This document shows positions 24,713-36,993 of a DNA stretch of 64,000 bases, piece after piece. Within the stretch, counting starts at the first letter, position 1, and each line of letters begins with the position of its first letter. Below the pieces are notes generated by a model. That model saw only the letters and a list, made by a program, of their open reading frames with translations, did no database searches and was not told the origin of the DNA. The DNA lies in the NCBI GenBank assembly GCA_947561585.1, contig CANNZV010000341.1:62001-126000 (forward strand), given 5' to 3'. The DNA is from Caprella mutica (lineage: Eukaryota > Arthropoda > Malacostraca > Amphipoda > Caprellidae). The translations under genes were made by a program, and so were the position numbers.

Positions 24713-25528
24713 TTTGATTTGTTTAGAGAGGATAATTTTGTGTGAATAAAGTCTGAGAATTCATCCAATTCAGTAAATTATATCGTCATAGTCTGTATTA
24801 GTGATACATTTATATTTAGTAATAATTTGGTGAAAATTCAAATTTATTTAAAGAAACTTGGTTCGAAATCAATTATAATAAGTCCTATGGTAAAATAATT
24901 AATTATCTATACTGGTATAAAATTTAAAAGGAATGTTGCTTTTAATCAATTGAACTCATTAATCACATTGTCTTATGAATCCTTGATACGAGATGCAATA
25001 CTTAAATGGTGGTAGCGAGAAAAATCAAAATATTTGATAATATGATCTCGAATAGAATCTTTTTAATTATTTATAAAATGTGATATACATACTCTGATCA
25101 TCTAAATAATACATATTAATACAATTAAACTTAATTTGAGATAGCATATATCATATATATAAATCTCCGAAACAAAATAATGAGCTGAAAATAAATTACT
25201 TTTTGAAAAAATTGAATTTCAATCATTTTAGTAGGATAAGAAGAAAAGGCTTCGGTGGTATCTTTAAGATGCATATTCAGAACTAAAGAAACAAATTTAA
25301 TTTTGAAAATACTTATTGGAAACGAGGGTAGTTTAACATTATGTCACTAGTATATAGTATCAATAAACTGTAAATTTACCTAAAACCTAATATTAAAAAT
25401 TGGTGGTAACCAATCAAAAATCACTAAATAGTAAGTTAGTAATCCATTTGCAGAATATTACAATAATTTGTAATATTCCTACTGCCTTCTTCTATCAGTC
25501 GTGTGTGTTGAAGAAAACCAACAACATG
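24713..25528. other. unannotated AT-rich stretch
   Basis: No gene is recognisable by the standard code. It is even more AT-rich than the window average and lies upstream of the minus-strand cryptic frame. Confidence 0.3.
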
Positions 25529-25531
25529 TAA

Positions 25532-26534
25532 AGGGACGTACACACGTAGGGTTTTTTAAGTCTTTCCACCGGACTTTTTTCTCCGCTTTTCCACCAGACT
25601 TTTGATTCAAAAGTCAATAGCGTCCACACGTGGATTGACTTTTGAATCTCGTGGATTTACATATCTTGCAAAAGTAACTACTCATATCGGCGACATAAGC
25701 CCTCCCCTATTTTTTTAAACTAGGTAACTAACCTAGGTAGTTAATAACTGTTAACTACCTATTATAGTTAAAATTACTAATTACCTGGGTTAGTTATTTA
25801 CTAATATATAGGTTAGTTACTTTTACCTAGATTAATTAATTACTAGAGAACTACCTACCTAGATTACTAAGATTATTTAGTTACTAATTAACTTAGTTTG
25901 ATAATTTTCATGAAGTTTATTATTACAATATTTAGTAATAAACTAACCGAGATTATTTTCGCTTCATTTGATTTAATGACTAACCTAATCCACTCAACAA
26001 ATGTAATTTAGTTAATTAATAGGTATATAAAGTTTAGGTAAAAGTACTAATACCGTAATACGTATAGGTACTAGGTACCATATGTATTGCGTTATAATAA
26101 ATAAAATAAAGGTATTAGCTAATAGGTAATATGTTGAAATAAATAAAAAAAAGATAGTAATATGTTATTTTACTAAAATATACTATATACTAAAAAAAGT
26201 TTAAAGAAACATTGCTATTATCAATTTTACTGGATGTCTTTTATAAAAAGGAAAATATGAGAATTGTTCACCTCAAAGGTAAAGAAATGGATGGAGCAAA
26301 GATTGGCTAAAAATGAACACCGATCGTGTTATTACAATATATTTTATGAGTTGACAGTAGCTATACGAAGATTTCGAAAATTGCATCTCTTGATTGGGGG
26401 AAATAATAGAACATGTAGGTTGTTGAAAAGTCTCGGACTTTCGGTGCAAAATTTAAGTCTCGTGGAAAAAGTGGGAGGAGCTTAGCAAAAAGTCCGGTGG
26501 AAAGACTGAGAAATCCCTACGTGTGTGCGGCCCT
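25532..26534. mobile_element. PIF/Harbinger-like element, 1003 bp, TAA target duplication
   Basis: The termini are AGGGACGTACACACGTAGGG (left) and the inverse of AGGGCCGCACACACGTAGGG (right). The inverted match continues for about 48 bp to the CCGGACTTTT segment. TAA flanks both ends (25529-25531 and 26535-26537), the TWA-type duplication expected for PIF/Harbinger. A 73-codon frame (26264-26485) has a KKWMEQRLAK...YEL stretch like the N-terminus of Harbinger-type proteins, but the DDE domain is absent. The interior also has degenerate TAGTTACCTACC sequence. Confidence 0.7.
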
Positions 26535-26621
26535 TAAGGAAGAGAAGAAATGCTGTTCCTAGTTTAATAGGGAACATGGATTAGACTATTTTCATTCATT
26601 ATTCATTATTTCACTTCTTAG

Positions 26622-26740
26622 GTAAACACGTTGTTCTATGTCGAACCTGCATTCATGACTCCTATTTTGCTTATGTGAGTGTCAATGAATTTACAGGGTA
26701 ACCGGTTCTTTCGCCGATCGACACTGTCACAGTAAATAAA
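26622..26740 (+). pseudogene. relic of lectin exon 13 (copy D)
   Basis: After a TTCTTAG acceptor-like string comes GTAAACACGTTGTTCTATGT, close to the start of exon 13 in gene A (ATAAACACGTTGTTTAACGT). Similarity continues through the SYCAY-equivalent codons, but the frame is lost within about 60 nt. No other exon of this copy was found. It is probably the remains of a fourth family member. Confidence 0.65.
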
Positions 26741-26904
26741 AAAACAATATACTTTATAAATTTAGTAATATAAGCGTACTTAAGTTTCGGTTAGCGGTCC
26801 GGTTGGGTGGTTGGAGACTTCTCAATAGTCAAACACTCCATTGGTCCGATATCTCATTCAGCTGACACTCATAGATTTTATATATAGTTAATTATGTTCG
26901 ATAG

Positions 26905-27019
26905 TATCAGAGGTTATTTTATCTCAGCATTGCAGGTATTTTTGGTTTCAAGCTTCCGAATAGAAAGACTCTCCGAAACCAAAAATATCTTCAACGCTGA
27001 GTTTAAATAACCTCTGATA
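26905..27019. repeat. long hairpin (about 46-bp arms, ~20-bp loop)
   Basis: TATCAGAGGTTATTTTATCT at 26905 is matched by the inverse ending at 27019. The arms meet around GGTTTC/GAAACC. It could be a small foldback element. Confidence 0.6.
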
Positions 27020-27039
27020 ATATGGATTTCCCGTTGAAT

Positions 27040-27165
27040 ATGAATCTTTTCAATCAATGTATCCGACAGTTTGTTGTACTGCAACATTCATGATTGTTAA
27101 ATGAACTTGCCAGGGAAATCGGGGGCGATACAACCCTTCCCTGATTTACATATTTTTAATGTGAT
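27040..27165 (+). repeat. dispersed repeat R3, copy 1 (diverged)
   Basis: It contains GTTTGTTGTACTGCA and ATGATTGTTAAATGA followed by a GGGGGCG stretch. The same order appears at 36994-37200 and, inverted, at 51060-51230. Confidence 0.5.
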
Positions 27166-28297
27166 ATCTGAAATAAACATTCACATTGCACATGCTATAT
27201 CAGAAATAAATTGAATATTATGATGTAAGACCATTGAATAGTAATCTGTTTTTAGATAGTATAAAAATGGATGACAAGAAATAGATTTCAAGTGATACAA
27301 TATTCCCTTGAATAAAATATTATAATATTATGCACTTTAAATGTGTAAATTTAATTACTTTTAAGAGCATTGAGGAAAGTATGTATTTATTTTCGTAGAT
27401 GTAGGTATGTTAGAAACTCGATCATCCTATCACTGCCCCAAATGGGATAATTAATGAGTCTTCTTAATAAACAACTCATTCAAACAGACCTACATTGAAC
27501 TGCCTTATTTTTACCTTAAAAAGAATAGAGAAGATATAAGCAAAATTTTTAAGTAACAGAACTGATTGTATATCAGAACTGATTAGTATATCCTTTACGA
27601 TATGAAGTAATATATGGTATTTTATTTTGAATAATTATCAATTTGAGATATAATAACACCTAGAATTTTGAAAGAACTTTTCATATATGATCAATTATCG
27701 CCTTGAAACACATAAACTGAAGTACAAGCTCTAGAGGTTTGCAAATGTCTTTTCACAATATAGAAGCAATATACAATTTCTATTATTTATTATCAAGCTA
27801 TTTAGTATTGTTTATCTTGGTTTCTGATTCACTGAATGATATCATATATCTTCAACCAACAATCCTTTAAAGAGAGGGACTGTTCAGCAGCAAGCGGTCT
27901 TGTTAAATAACTCTTGCTACTGAACGGAGGTGATTGTTAACCAAATCAATCACCTACTTGTGGTTCACTGTAAAATATCTTTGCTATGTTTAGGGTGGAA
28001 TTTGAAAATTCAAAAGATTATAGAAAATTAAAACAGATTTAATAATTAATCACTCGCAATTGGGCATTTCAGTTTTTGAAGAATATGGGATAGGAAAAGA
28101 AATTCCAACAGTTCTTTAATGATAATGAAAGTTGAGATTCTAAAAGTACAACAAAGAGCAGTTACTTTATCAACTCTACTTTGGGAGAAGCGCATAAGTG
28201 AACTAATATAATATTTACGAGTGTGATTTACAATGCATTTATTACAGATAATAAGGGTAATATTGGCAGATGACTAAATTTTAAAAAGAAGTGAAAT
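27166..28297. other. region upstream of gene B, no gene seen
   Basis: This is AT-rich DNA. Near 27868-27926 a small imperfect hairpin (TGTTCAGCAGCAAG and its near inverse) is present. No promoter element could be assigned. Confidence 0.3.
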
Positions 28298-31200
28298 ATG
28301 AATTTACTAGAATTTCTATTTCGTGCTTTACTTGGAGTGGTGATCTTCAATTATGGTAAGTTCTTGAAATATGAGAAATTAAATGATATTACAGTTTCTT
28401 GTTTATTATTGGGATTGTATAAGCAACGTATATATATATTTGACTTATATATATATTAATAATTTGGTAAAGGTGCACTTAAGTTTCGACTGAGATCGTA
28501 GAAGCTATTTTTTCCCCTTCTGTTGTTTATATATTATATTAAAAATGTGGTATCATTGATAATTTAAATAGATAAATGAATAATTATAGTAAATTAGAAA
28601 TTAAATAAAAATACTCGAATAATTTGACTTATTTAATAGCATAACATACTTGTTATATAACATTAGGATATAACATCGGTTAGATGATTTTTCTTATTTT
28701 AAATAGGATTACAATTTTTTCTCAAACACGAGAAAAATATTCGCTAAAATTGCTAAATTATAACAAAGCAATAAGTAAATATGATACATACCACATTTTT
28801 CTATTCAATTGCCAGTATTTAATAAAACAACAAAAATAACAGAATAGCTTCGACGATCTCAGTTGAATCTTATAGGTGCGCAGAAGATTCCACTGAGGAG
28901 AGTTCCACTTGGAAAATTCCACTGCGGAAAGTTCCAATAAGGAATATTCCACTGAGGAAAATTCCACTAAACAAAATCCAAGATTTTTAAAATCAACCAA
29001 CATAGTATTCATTATTTTCTAAAACAAAACTGTTCCGTTCAAATGGCAGTCCAAAATATATTTCCATAAACTATATTAGGCTGTAGTGGCAAAAGATATA
29101 AGTGTACAATCACCTGGCGGAATGAGCATATTCCTACCACTCGACAGAAAAAAATCACCAAAGGAAACAAAAACTAAAAAAATATAAATCTAAACTACTT
29201 TATTAATAAGGAAAAGTATATAATTAAATATTTACAATAAACTAAATGAAAATAAACTAAAGCAAATATACGCAATCAAATATACGCAATCAAATATACG
29301 CAATCAAATAAACGTAATCAAATAAACGTAATCAAATAAACGTTAACTCAAAGAAATTATACAAAAAAATTAATGAACGGAAAATAATTAGTAAGTCTAG
29401 TTACACTTTACCTAGTTAGGTAATACGGTAGTAAGGCGTAGCTCTAAATAAATCAGTCAGGTTAGTCGGGTCAGTCGAATGGAAAACTAAAGTAAATAAA
29501 TGTAAACTCAAATTAATTAATGTGAAATAATAATATGAATTATGAAAACACAGAAATAAGGAGTGTATCAAAAAAATATATATAAGGAAAATAATAATCA
29601 AAAATAAACGGAAACCCAAAGTTGAGAACTAAACAAAAAAACACGTTGATACTAAGATTTAATAGGCGATGCAAAACAACTGGTGGTGCACGAAATCAAT
29701 GCATGAATATTATGCACGCAAGGGTGGCGCACAAGAGTTGCGCACAAGGGTGGCGCACAAGGGTGGCGCACAAGGGTGGCGCACAAGGGTGGCGCACAAG
29801 GGTGGCGCACAAGGGTGGCGCACAAGGGTGGCGCACAAGGGTGGCGCACAAGGGTGGCGCACAAGGGTGGCGCACAAGGGTGGCGCACAAGGGTGGCGCA
29901 CAAGGGTGATGCACAAGGGTGACGCACAAGGGTGACGCACAAGGGTGACGCACAAGGGTGACGCACAAGGGTGACGCACAAGGGTGACGCACAAGGGTGA
30001 CGCACAAGGGTGGCGCACAAGGGTGGTGCACAAGGGTGGCGCACAAGTCAAGATTGGATTTGTGGGAAACCAGCCACGCTCCAAGAACAGTGGAGCTGTA
30101 AAAGAAACAGAAAGGTAATACTAATACAAGGGATTCAGAAAAAAAGAAATGCAAAGATTCCCCCACCTTTGTTTTGAATTAAATAAACTTAAATTCATTA
30201 ACTTACATTGTGCTGCACACAAGATGAAGCGTAGACTAAATAATATGTAACAGGAAATTGTACTATTGGCCCACGACTGGCCTTCCTCACAGCAGCACAA
30301 TGGCCAACAGAACCAAATAGATACCTACTATTCTGGCCTTTAACAAGTATAATACCTATAGTGACCATTAACTATTTCAACAGCACCTAGGTTCGGGAAT
30401 ATCTAAATCCGACCATGCAATTATAATACTGAAATAAACAAACACTTGGTTATAAATAAAAATCACTAATTCATTTGTTCCAGTCACTTGCACTAGTAAC
30501 GCCTATATCATACAATAATTGTAGCACACTTAGCACAACCTGAATAACGTATTTATACTAATTAACAATACTAGAAATATATCTTACCTAAAGCTTCCAA
30601 ATATTATCCCCAGTTGCCATAACTTTAAGTACGGGATTCACCTACTAAGGTACTTATAATTTTGGGGGAAAAACTAGTATTAGCAGAAGGAACGATTAGT
30701 CACAATTACAATTAAAAAAATACAAAGTGTTTTAATACAGGAGACTATCTGCTCACAACAAGGTGAGCAGGTGATACTGTTACAGTAAGTTTATTCTTAC
30801 ATTATTTTATTTATGTGTTTTCCATGATGTAATTGTACAGGTTTAAAGTTTAAATTCTTGCATTTTTCTTGGATATCAATATGAAAATGGATTAACATTC
30901 CTACAAGATGTAGAACATTGAATACATTTATAATATAATTTTCATTTGAATACGATACGATTGACTCACGCTTCTAATATTTTTGGAATTTTCAGTTGGT
31001 GTAAAATCTACGAAAATTGATCCATCCATGCCATCTGTAGCAAGAGGAGTCGAGGGTCAACCTCTTACTGTCAACTGTCGAACGGCAAAAACCAGAGGAG
31101 GATTGGTGAGATTTCGAAAGATTCAAAATAGGAGATAAATTGTATCTAGAGTAAACTGTTTATAATTTACTATACTAATATAATACTTATTAATGAGTAA

Positions 31201-34200
31201 AATGTATTTACTATTAATTAAGTGATAAAAATTTAGTTGAACACTGCTAATCGCTTTCATAATTTGTAAAACATTTCAGGGTCATCGTTTAGAATGGAAA
31301 AACATAACCAATATACGTTACATGAGTGGACCATTAGAAGAGAAAGTGATTTCTAGTGAAAATAACATGGGTGCACTAAGTCTGTACTTCAGTCAATTGA
31401 GTCGAAATGATGCTGGCAATTATACTTGTGTTCTGAATTATGACTCTCAAAATAAGGAAATTGAATCAAAGAATGTAACTATTTCTGTGCTAGGTAAGCA
31501 TGAATCAACATATAGAATATTTATGAATTAAGTAATTTGGTAGCTTACAAACTGATTAGTTTATCATAATAAACAAAATTAAAAATTCTGATTAGTTTTG
31601 AAGTAACGAGAGGTTAGACTGATAGTCTTCTTTATAAGATTTCTGTACCAATGTGTAATATGTAAGAATTAATATTTACTTTATAAATGCCTCGAATGCA
31701 ACATTACCTTTATGATGGATTCATATACACTTTCACAACATGACAGCCCGAAATTTTAATTATACCTCGAGTAGATATAATATCTTTCATCACTTTCACA
31801 ATAATTACTGTTGCTTCAAATGATTGTTTTTTTAGAATCATCAAAAGGATTGAAATGGGACACGTCAAACCGTTGTGGTCCTGACCACCTGATAGATGGA
31901 GAACCTGCCGAATGTGATGCAGAAGGCCACAATCCATGTTGTGGTTCAAATGGTCGATGTGGTTATACTGCATTGTATTGTGAATGCTTTTCGTGCATTG
32001 ACTATCGTAAAAATATTACAGGTGCATCTTCCATAGCAGTATATCAAAAATAAAGTTATTTAAAATATAATATTTAACACATGAACCTGCAACCTACTTT
32101 TCACTAGAATTCATATTTTCTCTCTATCAGAACTTACCTTTGCCGATTCGTCGCCAATTGTAGCAAGAGGTGTCGTGGGCGAGGTGACTGAAATTCCTTG
32201 TGCAGTCAAGTTAAGCGACTCCATCAGGAAACAAGACAGGAATATCGTGTTTGATGTAATTAATTTTTAGCATTGTTGCAATTGGATCTGAATGATGTTA
32301 CATGTAAATATTATTTAATTCCAATTTTCAGATGAAATGGAATAAAACAGTCACCACCAGCTCCGGGCAATCTGAAGTATCTGTGGACCAGAAAAGCAGA
32401 ATGTCCAAAAGAAAAGATGAATCAACTCAAATTTACTATTTGGTTATTGACAGAGTTATCGAAGAAGATGAAGGAAATTATCAATGCTATTTCGTCTATG
32501 GCGACAAAGTGTATTCCAGAAATATTGATTTCACTGTTATTAGTAAGAGTCTAGATTTAACGCAATAAAATGGCATTCTGAGAAAATAAAAACAGAAAAT
32601 AAAAACTTGATTTAATTGTTAAACAAATAGGCAATAAGAAACTTTGAAATTTTCAGTATTTCTTCACTTTCTCCTGATTACGAGTAAAATCCTGAATACA
32701 TTTTCATGATAAAATTAGCTCTTTTTCTGTTCAGATTCTTCTGATCTCATACCATGGAGTGGAGATGGAAAATGTGGAAAAGAAATTAATTACAAACCAT
32801 ATGGTGCTCCAGAGGCTAGATTTATTCCTCAGCCTTGTGACGCTTTGGGCGCCACTCCTTGCTGTGGAAATTCAAATAAGTGTGGGTTTAAAGAAGAGGA
32901 TTGTCTTTGTGAATATTGTGTGGATTATAGGGAGACTCATAACAAAAATCGTATTTGTTCACGTTACGATATGTTCACCTGTTCAGAAGATCAATGTGTT
33001 GACTACCATTATCAGTGCGATGGTACGGTAGATTGTTACAATGGAGAAGATGAAATGAACTGTAAGTTCATGAAATAAACATTTGTTATGAACACAGCAC
33101 AGATTTTATTTAGCTTATGAATTTCTTTTCTTGCTGCAAGGTGACATGGAAGGAAAAACCGAAAAAATCGTTTTGGTACAAAAAGGAAAATCATTTTCTC
33201 TAAAATGCACAGATTCCAATTTAAAAGATGAAGATGAGGTAAAAGATATATTATACATTCAATTTATACAATATTTGTGAAAATATTATGTATATAAAAC
33301 TAATTAATCAAATAAATTCATTTCAGGTCAATTTGAAGCGAGTGAGGGGAGATAAAAGAGCTCTAAGAGATTTAAGAAAAGAGGCCTATAATATGTCTAA
33401 ATATTTCTACTTCGAGAAGGTAAATGAACACCATGCTGGCAACTACAGCTGTAGATTAGCCAGAGAGAATGGTTTGGTAAAGTGGAGCTTCTTTGATATT
33501 GGTAAGTAAAATGATAACATACATTATATTTTAATAGCAAAACTTATCATATATCTATAATTAATAATTCATAGTCTAAAGGTGGAAAGATATTATATAA
33601 AATAATTAATATTATCGTAATCGAAAATAGCAATCAATCGAACAAATATTTTGCACTGGTCTAATTATAAATGATTATTTATTTACTGTTATCTTCCAAT
33701 ACAGTTGTGTGTGATGATGAAGACCCTACAATATGTAAAGAAGAGAGAAAATGCATATCCCGTAGTCAAATTTGCGATGGTGTTCCCAACTGTGTTTTCG
33801 GGAGCGATGAGGAAAACTGCGATGATCAAATATCGGAAGGTTTGAAATTAATATGGGACTATTTTCGAAGTGCAATTTACCCTCATAATACTATACAAAG
33901 ATATGGCATTTTATTTGATTGACATTATGTAGATTATAGAATTAACTCATTCATGAATCAGCTTGATTATTCTTGAAATTACCTCTTCTGGAAATTTGGT
34001 ACATAATAATTTTCCTTTTGCAGACAGAACCCAGTGCCAGAATACGGAAGAATGCACCACTCCGTACTCTCTGGTTGGAGACAAGTGTGTTCTTGCATCC
34101 ACTTCGCAAATGGACTGGTTTGAAGCTCAGACATTCTGCAGAGAAAACCTAAGCAAATCCATTACCTTCAGCTCTGTTGATGAGATCATCCTCTTCCTGC

Positions 34201-36029
34201 GTGATGCCAGGAAAAACGAAGGTAAGAATTGAATGATGAATTATTTTCATGGAAAGACAGTACGACCCTGCAAACAATTCCACATTGCATAATTATTGTT
34301 TAAATGTGACAATACGGTATGAATATGTGTTATTCATATTGAATAAATCTAACCATCATAAATGCACATTATGAGACTTTTAAACCAAATCATAATAACC
34401 ATATTAAATGGGGAATTATATGCAATATGGACAGGTTCAAATGACCAAATCATATCCATATGTCAAATTATAAGCGTTCATATAATAAGTGTTAACTGTC
34501 TATTAACACCATTCATAGCAACATTTCCAATACCGTACTTATAACATATGTTAACCACATGTAATTAACCATATTACCATATTAAACAACATTTAATATA
34601 TATGATATCCTTTTCCAAAAAAGGATACACATGAATTAAATGTATAACTGCGACATGGTATACACATTGAATTGTTTTCAGGGTGAGTAAGAGATATTAA
34701 ATAAAATATTCGACTCTATCTAACCTAACAATAAACGGTGGATATAGCACAAGCGCTAGTTTCCTGTATTTCAAGAATATTGAAATAGTAGAATTAGTTA
34801 ATCAGTAAGGGTTTAAAATGTGCTTCGAAACCAGAGGAGTGGAAGAATCAGACAGAAATGAAAGTGGCTCCATGCAATCACGAATGAATAAGAAAATAAA
34901 ATAAATGTTAGTAAATGAATCCTACGAACACAAAAAACTAAGACCTCGTAGTTAAAGATCGAAACCCTGTCGTTATCTTTTAAAAGTGCAAGTGGCGTTA
35001 AAAAATATATTTAAAATGAAAACTATTACATAATAAAAGCAGTTCGTGGCCCAAGGGACACCACCCATTTTCCCTTCCATTTACCACAGACTATGCCTAA
35101 TCGAATCAATTAATAATATTTCAAAGACGAAGATATCTTTAAGCTAGGAATGTGTTAATCACCAACACAGTAACAGCTTTTCAAAGAAACATGAAGTTTC
35201 ATTATTTCTCACTTCATGGATGTACATATGATGTCCAAATATTTCTTGACATCCATCGTAATTTTAATTAATAACATATCATTCAATTGGCTATGCTTTA
35301 ATTTGGAATAGTACAGTTATTTTTCACTTTCGTTTTTAGGGCTTGAAAACAAATTTCCTGCCTGGACAGGAGTGTCTGGTGAAACAGTTTGGAAGGATAC
35401 GAATGGCATAAAGGTAATTCAATTTATAAGAGTTAAATTATATTTTAAGTGATAGTTGAAAAAATTTAGAAGTTTACATAACTATTTGTTTGTAAGTACA
35501 GTAAAACGCCTGAGTTATGAAGTTTTGAGTTATGGAACACTCGATTAATGAGGACCTTAATTATGAAATGCACCTGAATTACGAAGTAATTTTCTATGTT
35601 CAAATTATAGAAAATGATATGCGTCAAGAATAGCGTCATAGTTATCCCATGTTCGTGCCCCCGTGATATGAAGTGGTTCTGAGTAATAAAGAAACCAATA
35701 CTTCATAACACATTAGTTTCAGTGTATGATGACTGCAACCCTAGAAGATGAATAATGATAAAATCTTCAAATTTATCAGTTCTTAGTCACTTTATTTATT
35801 ATCTAGTAACTCGAAAATATGGAAAAATATGAATGAGGTTTGCACTTTATGACTGATAGAATTTTTTTTATTAATTTTTCAGATTAACACACTTTTCAAC
35901 GCTGAGACCAGTTATTCCTGTGCTCATTTGAGCTCAAACGAAGTCCCCTCGCTTTCCAGAACTCAACTCTGCACTGATAAAATGTTCGCCATTTGCGAAA
36001 AACTTCTTTGTACCACATGTTCCACGTAG
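28298..36029 (+). CDS. gene B: secreted Ig / Cys-rich / LDLa / C-type lectin protein, 13 exons
   Basis: Exons: 28298-28355, 30996-31105, 31280-31493, 31836-32021, 32131-32255, 32332-32542, 32735-33061, 33141-33238, 33327-33501, 33705-33839, 34024-34221, 35340-35413, 35883-36029; together 2058 nt, 685 aa, no stop, all GT-AG. Order matches gene A: signal peptide (1-20), Ig1 (to 127, NYTC), Cys-rich module (128-189), Ig2 (190-301, NYQC), Cys-rich plus LDLa (302-410), Ig3 (411-501, NYSC), LDLa (502-546, SDEENC), CTLD (547-685). Exons 2, 4, 9 and 12 are the same length as in A. No membrane segment is seen, so it is probably secreted. At the position of EPD in gene A the lectin domain reads AETSYS, so calcium-dependent sugar binding is doubtful. 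The C-terminus gains two extra Cys (CTTC). Intron 1 (2.6 kb) is full of repeats and intron 12 has a MITE. Confidence 0.85.
28467..28882. mobile_element. small element with inverted ends, intron 1 of gene B
   Basis: GACTGAGATCGTAGAAGCTA (about 28488) has an inverted partner (TAGCTTCGACGATCTCAGTT, about 28846), within inverted arms of about 40 bp. The interior is AT-rich and non-coding. The exact ends are uncertain. Confidence 0.5.
28876..28985. repeat. degenerate ~15-bp array (GAAAATTCCACTGAG type)
   Basis: About seven imperfect units such as GAAAATTCCACTGCG and GAATATTCCACTGAG follow each other. It lies at the right edge of the preceding element. Confidence 0.65.
29270..29345. repeat. 14-bp tandem array
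   Basis: CAATCAAATATACG-type units are repeated about five times, drifting to TAATCAAATAAACG on the right. Confidence 0.8.
29718..30048. repeat. 13-bp minisatellite, ~25 copies, intron 1 of gene B
   Basis: The unit is AAGGGTGGCGCAC. The first part is almost pure GGTGGCGCAC, a central block is GGTGACGCAC, and the last units return to GGC. The period of 13 is not a multiple of 3, and neither variant makes stops, so several frames on both strands stay open throughout. Those frames are not genes. Confidence 0.95.
30049..30990. other. remainder of intron 1 of gene B
   Basis: No frame and no recognised repeat is seen. It may be part of an older insertion, because the corresponding intron of gene A is only 125 bp. 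Confidence 0.3.
34222..35339. other. intron 11 of gene B (1.1 kb), no gene seen
   Basis: The matching intron of gene A is 151 bp. The extra kilobase is probably inserted DNA, but no clear termini were found. Confidence 0.3.
35500..35724. mobile_element. MITE in intron 12 of gene B (GAGTTATGAAGT family)
   Basis: The left end is CAGTAAAACGCCTGAGTTAT and the right end its degenerate inverse (TTTCAGTG), both by TA. It is the same family as 5187-5430 in a different intron of gene A. Confidence 0.65.
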
Positions 36030-36993
36030 GTTACTTACTACCTATATTTTATTTCAGGATTTAGTTTTGTTCTAATTTAAATTTAGAATAATTAAATTAT
36101 AATTTATTTCGATTATTCCTATTTTTAGCTTACTGTGAGAATAGCCAATGTAGGGTTTAATTGTTCTATTATAGCGAGCAAGCTGAGGTTTGTATTGTTG
36201 ATATTTTGCCTCCTATAGCCCCTAGTGCATTTTGTTGAGTACTTGTCACATCACGGTTGTGTGGTCATAACCTAGGTGAGCTTTGGGCGGCTGTTGGAGA
36301 ACGTTGGAGGCCGTGTAAGAGATGTGTTTAGATTTGGCTCACTAACCAGTGAAGTTATATTCACATCACTGCATCAGCTCTATGATCTGGCAACTCGGTT
36401 ACTCTTACAACTGCATAAATTAGTAAACTTGATATTTGGTTTGAATGATAATATACATATGTTTGAGATGAAAGTTACTAAATAAGATTGCCTAAGAAAT
36501 ATAATCTATTTATTGTTTTAATTATTATACAAATGTTAAACCTTCGACATATTGGGTGAACTTCATTAAAAATCTCACCATAATAGATGATATTTCAGTG
36601 TGTATCATAAAAGTGTACTTACTTTCGAATGGCGAGATAACAATTATTTATGAATATAGATTAGGATGGAATAGCTTCTAACACAGAAGACAAATGTGAT
36701 TGAAGAAATAACTTCGCAAATGTACAAATCAATTTACACCGGCAATACAATAAGGCAGCAAAGCAGTGACATTTAAAGTGCGAGCAAATTAATATGAAAC
36801 ACCCTGTAGACATATAGCTATACATAAATGTAAATCATATTTCGGCATCTTTTACTTCCCTTTCCGAAAACATACCCTATATGAAGAGAATATTGTCGAT
36901 AAAATTGATAGGTCGCTGCTAATGAGGGTTTTCACTTAAATATATATTAAACATAATATTGAATCAAACTACTAGGAAGTTATCATAAAGTTC
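36030..36993. other. region downstream of gene B, no gene seen
   Basis: Probably the 3' untranslated region followed by intergenic DNA. A 69-codon frame at 36276-36485 has no recognisable domain or splice context. Confidence 0.3.

Noticed and set aside
29718..30048. CRISPR-like array
   Set aside because: The unit is contiguous with no spacers and the context is an animal intron.
29622..30166. Several overlapping open frames over the 13-bp minisatellite
   Set aside because: The repeat unit has no stop in multiple frames; the frames lie within intron 1 of gene B and show no domain.
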